The notes under the pieces: model-generated | Told to the model about the DNA's origin: nothing | The model's input: only the letters and a program-made list of their open reading frames with translations | Databases searched by the model: none | Program-made: the position numbers and the translations under genes | In this document: positions 8,258 through 16,752 of the stretch, in pieces | Numbering within the stretch: the stretch's first letter is position 1 | Layout: each line of letters starts with the position of its first letter | Assembly (NCBI GenBank): GCA_903888485.1 | Contig: CAISTS010000042.1 | Span: 39,113-103,112 of the forward strand | Source of the DNA: an uncultured bacterium | GTDB lineage: Bacteria > Pseudomonadota > Alphaproteobacteria > Rhodospirillales > Rhodospirillaceae | Reading direction: 5' to 3' | DNA length: 64,000 nt

Positions 8258-10552
8258 TTACCCCGAAAACGGGCGGTCTTCGCGGCTGAAGCCTTTGGGC
8301 GGCAAGCGCCCGGCTTGGGCGCGTTCGCCGACCCAGTCCTTGAGGTCGGTCTCGACGCGCTCGCGGTCGCCTGACTTCCAGGAAAGGCCTTCCTTCAGAT
8401 TGAACACCTTTGCGTCGGCGGTGCCGCCGTCTTTGTAGCGCTGCAGAATCACACCGCGGCCGCGCGCCATCTCGGGCACTTCCGCCAGTTTGAAGATTAG
8501 GAGTTTGCGGTTGTCGCCGATAATGGCGACGGAATCGGCGGGCTTGCCGGCGAGGAGATCGGCGCCCGTACCGCTCGTGCCTGGGATCGGCGCGCAGACC
8601 CGGCCCTTCTCGCCTTCGGCGAGATTTAAACACAGCTTGCCGTTCTTTGTTTGGGCGAACACATCCTCGGCTTTGACGATGAATCCGCGCCCCGCGGTTG
8701 ATACCACCAGGAACTTCTGCGCAGGCGCATAAACCCACATGCCGACGATGTCGGCGTCGTTGGGAAGATCGACCAAGAGTCGGATGGGCTCGCCGAAACC
8801 TCGGCCTTGCGGCAGGCGATCGGCGGCAATGGTGTAGAAACGCCCATCGGAGGCGAACATTAGCATTTTGTCGGTGGACTGCGCGCGCGTGGCCGCGAGG
8901 AAGGCATCGCCCTCCTTGAATTTGAGATCGGCATTGCCGGCGACAATGTCGTCCTTGTGGCCCTTCATGGCGCGGATCCAGCCCTTGGCGGACAGGATCA
9001 CGGTGACGGGCTCCTTCTCGACCAACTGCTCAATCGGCACGATCACGGCGGTCGGCGCATCGCCGAGTTCCGTGCGGCGCTTGCCGAGCGGCGTTTTGGC
9101 GCCAAACTTGTCGCGCGCTTCCTTCACCTGGGCGGCGATGGCCTGCCACTGTCTGTCCTCGCTTTTGAGGAGCGAGCTGAGTTCCTGCTTCTCGTCCGAG
9201 AGTGTGTTGTGCTCGGTCTTGATCTCCATTTCCTCGAGCTTGCGCAACGAACGCAGGCGCATGTTGAGGATGCCTTCGGCCTGATTGTCGGTCAGGTTGA
9301 AGCGCTTCATCAATTTCGGTTTCGGCTCGTCCTCGGTGCGGATGATTTTGATGACCGCGTCGAGATTGAGATAAGCGATCAAGTAACCTTCGAGCATCTC
9401 GAGGCGCGCGGTGATCTGCGCCATGCGATGCTTTGAGCGGCGCACCAGCACGACTTGTCGATGATCGAGATAGGCCTGCAGCACCTCGCGCAGGTCCATC
9501 ACGCGCGGGATGCCGTCAGCGCCCAGCACGTTCATATTGAGGCCGAAGCGGATCTCGAGGTCGGTCTGGCGGAACAGCTGTTCCATCAACTGTGTGGAAT
9601 CCACCGTGCGCGACTTGGGCTCGAGCACGACCCGCACCTCTTCCGTCGACTCGTCGCGAATGTCGGCGAGGAACGGCAGCTTCTTCTCGTCCATCAGGGC
9701 GGCGATGCGCTCGATGAGCTTGGCCTTCTGCACCTGATAGGGCACTTCGGTGATGACGATTTGATACTGGCCGCGGTCCAGCTTCTCTTCGCGCCACTTG
9801 GCGCGCAGGCGCAGGGATCCACGACCGGTCTTATAGGCCTCGACGATGGTCTCGCGGCTTTCCACCAGCACGCCGCCGGTCGGGAAATCGGGCCCCGGGA
9901 TCATATCGACGAGCGTGCCGATCTGCGCCTTGGGCGTCTTGATCAAGTGCAGCAGCGCATCGCAGAGCTCGCCTACGTTATGCGGCGGGATGTTGGTCGC
10001 CATGCCCACTGCAATACCGGACGAGCCGTTGGCGAGGAGGTTCGGCACGGCGGCCGGCATGACCACCGGCTCGCTCTCTTCACCATCGTAGGTCGGGCGC
10101 AGATCGACGGCGTCGTCATCAAGACCTTCCATCAAGGCCTGAGCAAAGGGCGTGAGCTTGGCTTCGGTGTAACGCATGGCGGCGGCGTTATCGCCGTCGA
10201 TGTTGCCGAAGTTGCCCTGCCCTTCGACCAGCGGATACCGCACCGCGAATTCCTGGGCGAGACGCACCAGCGCGTCGTAAACCGACGTGTCGCCGTGCGG
10301 ATGGTACTTACCGATCACGTCGCCGACGACGCGCGCGCACTTCTTGAAGCCGCCGGCCGGGTCCAGCTTGAGTTGGCGCATGGCGTAGAGCAGGCGCCGG
10401 TGAACCGGCTTCAGACCGTCGCGCACATCGGGAAGCGAGCGCGAGACGATGGTCGACAGCGCATAGGCGAGGTAGCGCTCGCCCAGGGCATCGGCCAAGG
10501 GGGTCTCACGGATGATATCGGCGCGTTTCGGTACGGCGGGAGGCTTGGCCAT
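8258..10552 (-). CDS. parC: DNA topoisomerase IV subunit A
   Basis: Breakage-reunion subunit of topoisomerase IV, which decatenates daughter chromosomes with ParE. At 764 residues it is normal for alphaproteobacterial ParC. The N-terminus [17 protein letters not shown] and the active-site Tyr in [12 protein letters not shown] are present. The tower/coiled-coil region ([18 protein letters not shown]) follows, then a reduced C-terminal beta-pinwheel. ParC rather than GyrA is inferred from the short C-terminal domain without a clear GyrA-box; neither gyrB nor parE is present to confirm. ATG at 10552. Confidence 0.88.
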   Translation of the reverse strand: MAKPPAVPKRADIIRETPLADALGERYLAYALSTIVSRSLPDVRDGLKPVHRRLLYAMRQLKLDPAGGFKKCARVVGDVIGKYHPHGDTSVYDALVRLAQEFAVRYPLVEGQGNFGNIDGDNAAAMRYTEAKLTPFAQALMEGLDDDAVDLRPTYDGEESEPVVMPAAVPNLLANGSSGIAVGMATNIPPHNVGELCDALLHLIKTPKAQIGTLVDMIPGPDFPTGGVLVESRETIVEAYKTGRGSLRLRAKWREEKLDRGQYQIVITEVPYQVQKAKLIERIAALMDEKKLPFLADIRDESTEEVRVVLEPKSRTVDSTQLMEQLFRQTDLEIRFGLNMNVLGADGIPRVMDLREVLQAYLDHRQVVLVRRSKHRMAQITARLEMLEGYLIAYLNLDAVIKIIRTEDEPKPKLMKRFNLTDNQAEGILNMRLRSLRKLEEMEIKTEHNTLSDEKQELSSLLKSEDRQWQAIAAQVKEARDKFGAKTPLGKRRTELGDAPTAVIVPIEQLVEKEPVTVILSAKGWIRAMKGHKDDIVAGNADLKFKEGDAFLAATRAQSTDKMLMFASDGRFYTIAADRLPQGRGFGEPIRLLVDLPNDADIVGMWVYAPAQKFLVVSTAGRGFIVKAEDVFAQTKNGKLCLNLAEGEKGRVCAPIPGTSGTGADLLAGKPADSVAIIGDNRKLLIFKLAEVPEMARGRGVILQRYKDGGTADAKVFNLKEGLSWKSGDRERVETDLKDWVGERAQAGRLPPKGFSREDRPFSG

Positions 10553-10642
10553 AGGTACGATTCAGGGTGGTTCGGCGCGCAGCATAGCCATCCGCGCCCA
10601 AAAAGCCACAACCGATAGTAGGAAGGCCTAAGCGGATGTCAA

Positions 10643-11365
10643 TTAACGGAACCGGGCGGCGAAGCGCTGGCGCGAGGCCGGGATTTCCTGGCGGTGCGGG
10701 CGGAAGACATGGGTCTCAAAGAAATGCGCGGTGAGCGCCAGGCCCTGGGCGATCTCACCCGGGTCCTTCGCCTCAGCGGCTTCACTCAGTAAGAACGCCG
10801 GCAGAGTTAGGAGGCGCGGCACGTAGGGCTCACCGGCGGCGCGGCTGACGGCGCGGCCGGTGCGCGGCGAGACATAGGCGAGATCTTCCTTTGTGCCGGT
10901 CGCGGCGCAGACCGAAAGATCGAGCCCGTAGCCCATGTCGCGCAGTAGCGCGAGTTCCCAGAGCACGTAGTGCGCTTCCCACCCGGGCGCGCCCAGGTGT
11001 TCAAGCAGATGCAGTGTGTGGCGGAACACCGCAGCATGCGGCTCGCGCTCGGGCAGCGTCGCTTCAGTCATGGCGCAGAGTGCAGAGAGACCGGCGAGCA
11101 CGTCGGCTGCCGTCATGGCTTCAGCGGCGAAGGGACGCAGTCCCTCCAGCGTGTAAGTGCCGAGCTGCTCGTCGAGCCGCGCCCGCCACCAGGCCTTCAC
11201 CAGATTGCCGGGCTGCAAGAGGCTGCGGCCGCGTTTGCCCGAACCACCCTTGACGATACCGGCGTGGCGGCCCTGGCTCTCGGTGAGTAATGTGATGATG
11301 GCGTCGTGTTCGCCGAAGGTCCGAGCGGCGAGGATGATGCCCTGATCTTCCCAGTTCACGGCCAT
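10643..11365 (-). CDS. recO: DNA repair protein RecO
   Basis: Recombination mediator of the RecFOR pathway that loads RecA on SSB-coated gaps. The 240-residue protein begins MAVNWEDQGIILAARTFGEHD, a typical OB-fold start. The alphaproteobacterial C-terminal half includes DLSVCAATG and LAYVSPRTGRAVSRAAG. It is the last gene of the rsh-to-recO block, with a small membrane-protein gene between it and era. No anomaly seen. Confidence 0.93.
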   Translation of the reverse strand: MAVNWEDQGIILAARTFGEHDAIITLLTESQGRHAGIVKGGSGKRGRSLLQPGNLVKAWWRARLDEQLGTYTLEGLRPFAAEAMTAADVLAGLSALCAMTEATLPEREPHAAVFRHTLHLLEHLGAPGWEAHYVLWELALLRDMGYGLDLSVCAATGTKEDLAYVSPRTGRAVSRAAGEPYVPRLLTLPAFLLSEAAEAKDPGEIAQGLALTAHFFETHVFRPHRQEIPASRQRFAARFR

Positions 11366-11374
11366 GGCGGCCGC

Positions 11375-11545
11375 TTATTTGAACCTGAGGAAGACAACCG
11401 CAAGTCCGGTGATGGCGCCGGCGATGCCGACGAAGATCATCACTGCATCAAGCATGGTAGAGGGTTTGTTCTGGCTGCGACGCACGGCCAATACGCCGAG
11501 CGCAAGCACGCCGACAATAAACGCCGTTACGCCGAAAGCACCCAC
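11375..11545 (-). CDS. Small two-helix membrane protein between era and recO
   Basis: A 56-residue frame starting at GTG 11545. An in-frame stop lies six codons upstream and GGGGCGGCG precedes the GTG. It has two hydrophobic helices (AFIVGVLALGVLAV and AVMIFVGIAGAITGLAVVFL) separated by a basic loop RRSQNKPS, and ends in RFK. It sits in the 220 nt era-recO gap on the same strand, probably co-transcribed. I do not recognise a family; it does not match the HIG1 pattern. The tight fit in the operon and the clean two-helix composition argue that it is real. Confidence 0.6.
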   Translation of the reverse strand: MGAFGVTAFIVGVLALGVLAVRRSQNKPSTMLDAVMIFVGIAGAITGLAVVFLRFK

Positions 11546-11588
11546 GTTCGCCGCCCCGCTTTATTCGCCGGCCGTCATAAGAACGGAA

Positions 11589-12494
11589 TCACGCATTGAA
11601 GTCGAGCCCCCAGGCGGCGTACAGCGTGCGGTCCTCGGTCCAGCGTTCATTGACCTTAACGTGCAGGAACAGGTGCACGCGGCGCTCTAAAAGGGTTTCG
11701 AGTTCGAGGCGCGATGACGCGCCGATGCTCTTCAGGCGCTGGCCGCCGTTGCCAAGCACGATGGGCCGGTGGGTTTCGCGGCTGACGTAGATCACCTGCT
11801 CGATGCGCACGCTGCCGTCTTTCTTTTCTTCCCAACGCTCGGTCTCCACAGCGCAGGAATACGGCAGCTCTTGGCGCAGATTAAGGAACAGCTTCTCGCG
11901 GGTGATCTCGGAGGCGAGCAAGCGCGCCGGCATGTCGGAGATATCGTCCTCGGGAAACAGCCACGGGCCCGGCGGCATCAGGGACGCAAGTTTGTCGCGC
12001 AATGGGTCGAGGCCATCTCCCGTAAGCGCGGAGATCATGAATATTTCCTCGAAGATGCCCGCGGCATTAAGGCGCACGGTCAAGTCGAGCAGCTTCTCTT
12101 TGGGGGTAATGTCCACCTTGTTAAGCGCGAGGAAAGCCTTGCGCTTGCTCAACTTGATATCCTCGATGATGCGGTCGGTATCGGGGTCGGGCTTTCCGGC
12201 CTTCGACGCATCGACCATCAGCAGAATGACCTCGGCGTCCGCCGCGCCCGACCAGGCGGCGGCCACCATGGCGCGCTCGAGGCGCTTCTTGGCTTGGAAG
12301 ATGCCGGGCGTGTCGAGAAAGATCACCTGGGCATCGCCGAACATGGCAATGCCGCGCACGATGGTGCGCGTCGTCTGCACACGCGGCGAGACGATGCTGA
12401 CCTTGGCGCCGACCAGCGCGTTCACCAGCGTCGACTTGCCGGCGTTGGGCGCGCCGATGACGGCTACAAAACCGCAGCGCGGCGTTTCAGTCAT
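11589..12494 (-). CDS. era: GTPase Era
   Basis: Essential GTPase that binds 16S rRNA near its 3' end and aids 30S maturation. The P-loop GAPNAGKSTLVNAL, switch TTRTIVRG, LDTPGI (G3), NKVDI (G4) and a C-terminal KH domain (VLGNGGQRLKSIG) are present. The frame is open to 12548, but the family start is MTETPRCGFVAVIG at 12494, giving 301 residues and an 8 nt overlap with the rnc stop (ATGACTGA), indicating translational coupling. Confidence 0.96.
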   Translation of the reverse strand: MTETPRCGFVAVIGAPNAGKSTLVNALVGAKVSIVSPRVQTTRTIVRGIAMFGDAQVIFLDTPGIFQAKKRLERAMVAAAWSGAADAEVILLMVDASKAGKPDPDTDRIIEDIKLSKRKAFLALNKVDITPKEKLLDLTVRLNAAGIFEEIFMISALTGDGLDPLRDKLASLMPPGPWLFPEDDISDMPARLLASEITREKLFLNLRQELPYSCAVETERWEEKKDGSVRIEQVIYVSRETHRPIVLGNGGQRLKSIGASSRLELETLLERRVHLFLHVKVNERWTEDRTLYAAWGLDFNA

Positions 12495-13194
12495 GTTTGT
12501 CGTCCTGCAAAGCGGCGAGCAGGGCCACTGCCGCGGCTTGGGTGGCAAGGCGCTTGGTGCGCCCCTGCCCTTGTTTTTCGGGATAACCTTCGACCCCGAC
12601 CGTCATGACAAAGGACGGCGCGTGCGCCGGGCCCGAAGAGTCGATGACTTTGTAAACCGGCAGCGGCAGCCCTCGCCCTTGGGCCCACTCCTGCAGCGCG
12701 GTCTTGGCGTCCTTGGGCGGCACGATCTCGGCGTGCATCAGCGGGCGCCAGTGGGCGGAGATAAACTTTTCCGCCACCGACAAGCCGGCATCGCAAAACA
12801 AGGCGCCGATGATGGCCTCGCAAGCGTCGGCCAGCACCGCCGTATTGGCCGAGTCTGTCTTCTGGCCGGGCGCGACCTTGATGTGATTTTGCAAACCGAT
12901 GGCCGTGGCGACCTTCGCGAGCATCGGAGCGCTCACCAGCATGGCGTAGCGGGTCGCGATCTCGCCTTCGGATTCATCGGGGAACGTGCGGAGCAATGTG
13001 TCCGCGATGACCAGGCCCAGCACGCGGTCGCCGAGGAATTCGAGGCGTTCGTTGCCCGCCGACGCTGCTACCGGCGCGGCAGTTTTACGCCCGCCGCCAA
13101 GGAAGCCGCGGTGGGTCAGCGCGCGTTCCAGCAGCTCCACATCGCCAAACTTGTGATCGAGCACCCGCTCCAGGGGATGCGCTGGGCGCGCCAC
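12487..13194 (-). CDS. rnc: Ribonuclease III
   Basis: Double-strand-specific endoribonuclease for rRNA and mRNA processing. The signature NERLEFLGDRVLGL holds the acidic catalytic residues and ADACEAIIGAL the second acidic cluster. A C-terminal dsRNA-binding domain ends in RLATQAAAVALLAAL. The 235-residue protein starts at GTG 13194, immediately after the lepB stop with no gap, and overlaps era by 8 nt. lepB-rnc-era is the common alphaproteobacterial order. Confidence 0.96.
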   Translation of the reverse strand: MARPAHPLERVLDHKFGDVELLERALTHRGFLGGGRKTAAPVAASAGNERLEFLGDRVLGLVIADTLLRTFPDESEGEIATRYAMLVSAPMLAKVATAIGLQNHIKVAPGQKTDSANTAVLADACEAIIGALFCDAGLSVAEKFISAHWRPLMHAEIVPPKDAKTALQEWAQGRGLPLPVYKVIDSSGPAHAPSFVMTVGVEGYPEKQGQGRTKRLATQAAAVALLAALQDDKHD

Positions 13195-13953
13195 TCAGTC
13201 GATCCCGTTGAAGATACGGCTGAAGCGAATGGCGAAGGGCCACTTCCAGACTTCCCAGATCGAGGCGCTGCCGTCGGTGGAGAAGAACAGGAACTCGGCG
13301 CGGCCGACGAGATTCTCCGCCGGCACGAAGCCGACGTCGGCGCGGCTGTCGACCGAGTTGTCGCGGTTGTCGCCCATCATGAAGTAGTGGCCGGGCGGCA
13401 CGGTGAATTCGCGCGTGTTGTCGAGGCGGCGGTTGTCGCCCTCTTCCAGGATGTCGTGCTCCTTGCCCGGTAACGCTTCTTTGTAGAGCGTCGGGCGGCG
13501 CACGTTGCCGTCGGTGTCGCGGTAGACGTAGTCCTCGACGCGGGTGCGCTCGACCAGCTGGCCGTTGAGGAACATCCGGCCGTCTTGCATCCGGATGGTG
13601 TCGCCCGGCAGACCGACCAGGCGCTTGATGTAGTCGGTCTTGTTGTCAGTCGGCAGCTTGAAGACGATGACATCGCCGCGTTCAGGTTCGGAGCCGAAGA
13701 TGCGGCCCGAGAACGGAATAGCGCTGAAGGGCACCGAGTGCCGGCTATAGCCGTAGGAATACTTCGAGACGAAGAGGTAATCCCCGACCAACAGCGTCGG
13801 GATCATGGAGCCCGAAGGGATGTTGAAGGGCTCGAACAGGAAGGTGCGGATGACCACGGCGATGATCAGCGTATAGACCACTGTCCATACGGTTTCGCCG
13901 ACGCCTTCTTTTTTGGATGGGGATGAAATGAGCGTGGAACCGGGTTTTGTCAT
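13195..13953 (-). CDS. lepB: Signal peptidase I
   Basis: Inner-membrane serine/lysine protease that removes Sec and Tat signal peptides. One N-terminal helix (VYTLIIAVVIRTFLF, residues 27-40) leads to the catalytic box FNIPSGSMIPTL with Ser49. The general base is Lys110 in YIKRLVGLPGD. The C-terminal GDNRDNSVDSR is diagnostic. The frame extends to 14004, but MTKPGSTL at 13953 is the plausible start (252 residues). The stop abuts the rnc GTG, so the two are coupled. Confidence 0.94.
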   Translation of the reverse strand: MTKPGSTLISSPSKKEGVGETVWTVVYTLIIAVVIRTFLFEPFNIPSGSMIPTLLVGDYLFVSKYSYGYSRHSVPFSAIPFSGRIFGSEPERGDVIVFKLPTDNKTDYIKRLVGLPGDTIRMQDGRMFLNGQLVERTRVEDYVYRDTDGNVRRPTLYKEALPGKEHDILEEGDNRRLDNTREFTVPPGHYFMMGDNRDNSVDSRADVGFVPAENLVGRAEFLFFSTDGSASIWEVWKWPFAIRFSRIFNGID

Positions 13954-14080
13954 GGTCCAGAGGTGATCAAGGGGCGGCCCATAGGGGCTGTCCAAGGGCC
14001 GCAAGAAAGCCAGCGGAGGGAGGCAAAGTCAAGGGAATCAGCCACGCAAGGCTTTCCGTCAGAACGGCGTAAGTGGCGCT

Positions 14081-14899
14081 TTAATCCTGCCCGGGAGTCA
14101 TGGCCGCCTGGGGCCCGGCGGCGGTCTTGTAAGCGCCGTTCGTCCAGTCGTCGCGTATGGGCAAACGGCCGACACCCGGCACAGTGACGGCAAAGTCCAA
14201 GGGGTCGGCGCCGATGACGAGGCCCAGGACGTTCACTTCAAGCCCCTCGCCGCCCGCCAGCGTCACGCCTACGAGCCCGCCTAGGGAAATCTGGAAACCC
14301 GTACCGCTCGGCGTCGCCGTGATGATCCTCCAGCCGGTGTAATCCTTGCCGATGGCGCGGCCCGGCATGACCAGGCCCATTTCAGGGATCTGGCGCGCGA
14401 GGTGCGCGATGAAGGTGTTGCTGTTGGGTCCCGGCCAGACGCGGTAGGTGAAGGGGTGCGGATAGGATTCCACCGCCGCCGGCAGCTTGGCGATGATGGC
14501 CTCGGCTTCTGCTCCTCGCACGTCGCGCAGCAGCTTCGGCGGCGCGCCATACCACTGGCGGTCGGGGTTGGCGGTTTCGCTCTCGGCAACCGTGGAGCGG
14601 TTGCGCCGCAGATTGAACCCGATGACTTCGTAACGTGTGTAGGTCGCCGCGCCCGGCTTCTTGACCGCGATCCAGGTGTGATCGCCGAACTTGCCACGCC
14701 AGCGCACCGTCGGCGCGGCATAGGCCTGGAACACGGCAGGCTCATAGGTTGCAGGATCGGGCGCCCAGCCGACAGGGTTCTGGCTGGCGTAACGCCAGTC
14801 CTGCGCCTGCGCATCGAAGGCGATGAGAAGCAGCGGCCCCGCCGCCAAGAGGGCGATGAAGCACAATAAACTGGTGAAGAAGATCACTGTTTTCCGCAC
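14081..14899 (-). CDS. DUF3750 family protein
   Basis: A 272-residue exported or membrane-anchored protein with a hydrophobic N-terminus (FFTSLLCFIALLAAGPLLLIAF). The DUF3750 pattern follows: HTWIAVKKPGAATYTRYEVI, then RQWYGAPPKL and YPHPFTYRVWPGPNSNTF. The conserved His, Tyr and the Asn-Thr-Phe region could form an active site, but the function is unknown to me. The start is GTG at 14899. It is inserted between acpS and lepB, genes usually close neighbours. Confidence 0.8.
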   Translation of the reverse strand: MRKTVIFFTSLLCFIALLAAGPLLLIAFDAQAQDWRYASQNPVGWAPDPATYEPAVFQAYAAPTVRWRGKFGDHTWIAVKKPGAATYTRYEVIGFNLRRNRSTVAESETANPDRQWYGAPPKLLRDVRGAEAEAIIAKLPAAVESYPHPFTYRVWPGPNSNTFIAHLARQIPEMGLVMPGRAIGKDYTGWRIITATPSGTGFQISLGGLVGVTLAGGEGLEVNVLGLVIGADPLDFAVTVPGVGRLPIRDDWTNGAYKTAAGPQAAMTPGQD

Positions 14900-14969
14900 G
14901 GGTCCTGACCGATCCCCAAGATACGAAGTGAGATAACGCGTCGTCCTGGCAGAACCAATTAAATCACAT

Positions 14970-15386
14970 TTAGCCGCCGGCGGGCACGGCGGTAATGATC
15001 ACAAACGCTTCAGCCAGCGGATATTCGTCGGTCAGGGTCAGCTCGACCTGGGCGCGCATGCCGGCTGGGGTCATGGCTTTCAGCCGTTCGGCCGCGCCGC
15101 CGGTCATTACTACTGTTGGTTTTCCACTCGGCAGATTCACCACGCCAAGATCGCGCCAGTAGATGCCGTCGCGAAAACCGGTGCCCAGGGCCTTGGACGC
15201 CGCCTCTTTGGCAGCGTAACGCTTTGCAAGCGTGGCGGCGTAGCCGTCACCGGCCCCGCGCCGCCGTTCGGCCTTCGCCTGTTCGGCCTCCGTGTAGATC
15301 CGGTTGACGAAGCGCGCGCCGAAGCGCGCGATGGTCTTCTCGATACGCCGGATGTCGATGAGGTCGTTGCCAATACCGAGGATCAT
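14970..15386 (-). CDS. acpS: Holo-[acyl-carrier-protein] synthase
   Basis: Transfers 4'-phosphopantetheine from CoA to acyl carrier protein. [18 protein letters not shown] with the Mg-binding Asp8 and [17 protein letters not shown] with the second metal-binding Glu are both intact; 138 residues. An open frame runs upstream to 15551, but that part is antisense-like shadow of pdxJ. The ATG at 15386 overlaps the pdxJ stop (ATGA), giving tight pdxJ-acpS coupling, the standard bacterial arrangement. Confidence 0.95.
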   Translation of the reverse strand: MILGIGNDLIDIRRIEKTIARFGARFVNRIYTEAEQAKAERRRGAGDGYAATLAKRYAAKEAASKALGTGFRDGIYWRDLGVVNLPSGKPTVVMTGGAAERLKAMTPAGMRAQVELTLTDEYPLAEAFVIITAVPAGG

Positions 15387-16129
15387 GCGCGTGCCTCGTC
15401 CATCAGGTGGCGCATGCGGCGGATGGAATCCTCGAAGCCCGTGAAGATCGCCTCGCCCACCAGGAAGTGGCCGATGTTGAGCTCGGCGACGTTCGGAATC
15501 GCCGCCACGGGCTTGACCGTGTCGTAGCCGAGGCCGTGACCGGCGTGGCACTCAAGGCCGATTTGGGCGGCGTGGGCGGCGGCGGTTTGCAGGCGCTTCA
15601 GCTGCTGTTCGCGCATCGGGCCCGGCGCAGATTCGCAATAGGTCCCGGTGTGCAGTTCGACCACCGGCGCACCCAGACTCTTCGATGCGTCCAACTGGCG
15701 CGCCTCGGCCTCGATGAACATCGACACGCGGATGCCGGCACCCACAAGCTGACGTACATAGGGCGCGAGGTGATTGTGTCCACCGGCCACATCGAGCCCG
15801 CCTTCCGTGGTGCGTTCCTGGCGCTTCTCGGGCACCAGGCACACGGCGTGGGGTTTGTGCCGCAGCGCGATGGCGAGCATTTCTTGGGTCGCGGCCATCT
15901 CGAGGTTGAGCGGAATCTTGAGTTCGGCCATGAGCCGGCTGATGTCGTCGTCGGAGATGTGGCGCCGGTCCTCACGCAAGTGCGCGGTGATGCCGTCGGC
16001 GCCGGCGGCAGCCGCCACGAGCGCGGCGCGCACGGGATCGGGATGCAAGCCGCCGCGTGCGTTGCGCACGGTGGCGACGTGGTCGACGTTCACACCCAGT
16101 CTTAGATAATTGAGGCCTACGCGGTTCAT
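15383..16129 (-). CDS. pdxJ: Pyridoxine 5'-phosphate synthase
   Basis: Condenses 1-deoxyxylulose 5-phosphate with 3-amino-2-oxopropyl phosphate, closing the PLP ring. The TIM-barrel protein begins [20 protein letters not shown] and includes [42 protein letters not shown] and [13 protein letters not shown], all PdxJ hallmarks. With the start at 16129 it is 248 residues. The longer open frame to 16687 overlaps the DUF2062 gene in another frame and is not credible. ATGA overlaps exist at both ends. Confidence 0.95.
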   Translation of the reverse strand: MNRVGLNYLRLGVNVDHVATVRNARGGLHPDPVRAALVAAAAGADGITAHLREDRRHISDDDISRLMAELKIPLNLEMAATQEMLAIALRHKPHAVCLVPEKRQERTTEGGLDVAGGHNHLAPYVRQLVGAGIRVSMFIEAEARQLDASKSLGAPVVELHTGTYCESAPGPMREQQLKRLQTAAAHAAQIGLECHAGHGLGYDTVKPVAAIPNVAELNIGHFLVGEAIFTGFEDSIRRMRHLMDEARA

Positions 16130-16734
16130 ACGTCCACCCCCGCCGGCGGGAACGGCGCGTGTACGACGCCCGCGCGCTTTTGCATCCGGTCGATACGCCG
16201 CTGCTGCACGGCTTTGAGCACGGGAAGGATCGCAATGTACGAAATCACGCCGGCAACGATGCCCATGGGAATACTGCCTACCAACATGGGCCAGAATATA
16301 GGCCAGACCCTGACCACAAACATATGCATATCGAGCTTCAAGGTCGCCTCGGTCAGGCCCTTGAACATCTCGACGAAAGCCGGCGGATGGCCGGCAACAT
16401 CGACGCCGGACACGAGGGCGCCAACGTAGTAGGCCGCGTACCAGAGCGGCGGCGCCGTCCAGGGGTTGGCGATCTGCGCACCGACCACCGCGGCCACGAG
16501 ATTGGCGCGCAGCGCCCATGCGACAATTCCGGCGGTGACGATGTGCGTGCCGTAGAACGGCGTCATCGCAATGGCCGCGCCGCAGGCGAAACCCGCCGCC
16601 ACGGATTCCGGCGTACCGGGAATGCGCTGCAGGCGGTGCCAATAATATTGGCCCGTGCGCCGAAAACCCATACGCGGCCAGATCCATTGCCCCATTCTGG
16701 AGTGAAGCGGCAGCGGTGCGCGGCGTTGGAACAT
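16126..16734 (-). CDS. DUF2062 domain-containing membrane protein
   Basis: A 202-residue inner-membrane protein with an amphipathic N-terminus (RRTGQYYWHRLQRIPGTPES). The DUF2062 core GFACGAAIAMTPFYGTHIVTA and GAQIANPWTAPPLWYAAYYVG follows, then two more hydrophobic segments ending near residue 170. Function unknown; related proteins sometimes accompany glycosyltransferases or cell-envelope genes. The stop overlaps the pdxJ start by ATGA and rsh lies 18 nt upstream, so it is within the rsh-pdxJ-acpS transcript. Confidence 0.85.
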   Translation of the reverse strand: MFQRRAPLPLHSRMGQWIWPRMGFRRTGQYYWHRLQRIPGTPESVAAGFACGAAIAMTPFYGTHIVTAGIVAWALRANLVAAVVGAQIANPWTAPPLWYAAYYVGALVSGVDVAGHPPAFVEMFKGLTEATLKLDMHMFVVRVWPIFWPMLVGSIPMGIVAGVISYIAILPVLKAVQQRRIDRMQKRAGVVHAPFPPAGVDV

Positions 16735-16752
16735 GATGGGGTGCCGCGGCGC

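Noticed and set aside
15383..16687. 434-residue frame extending pdxJ
   Set aside because: It overlaps the DUF2062 gene in another frame. PdxJ starts at 16129 with an ATGA overlap, and the upstream residues are Arg/Gly-rich shadow sequence.
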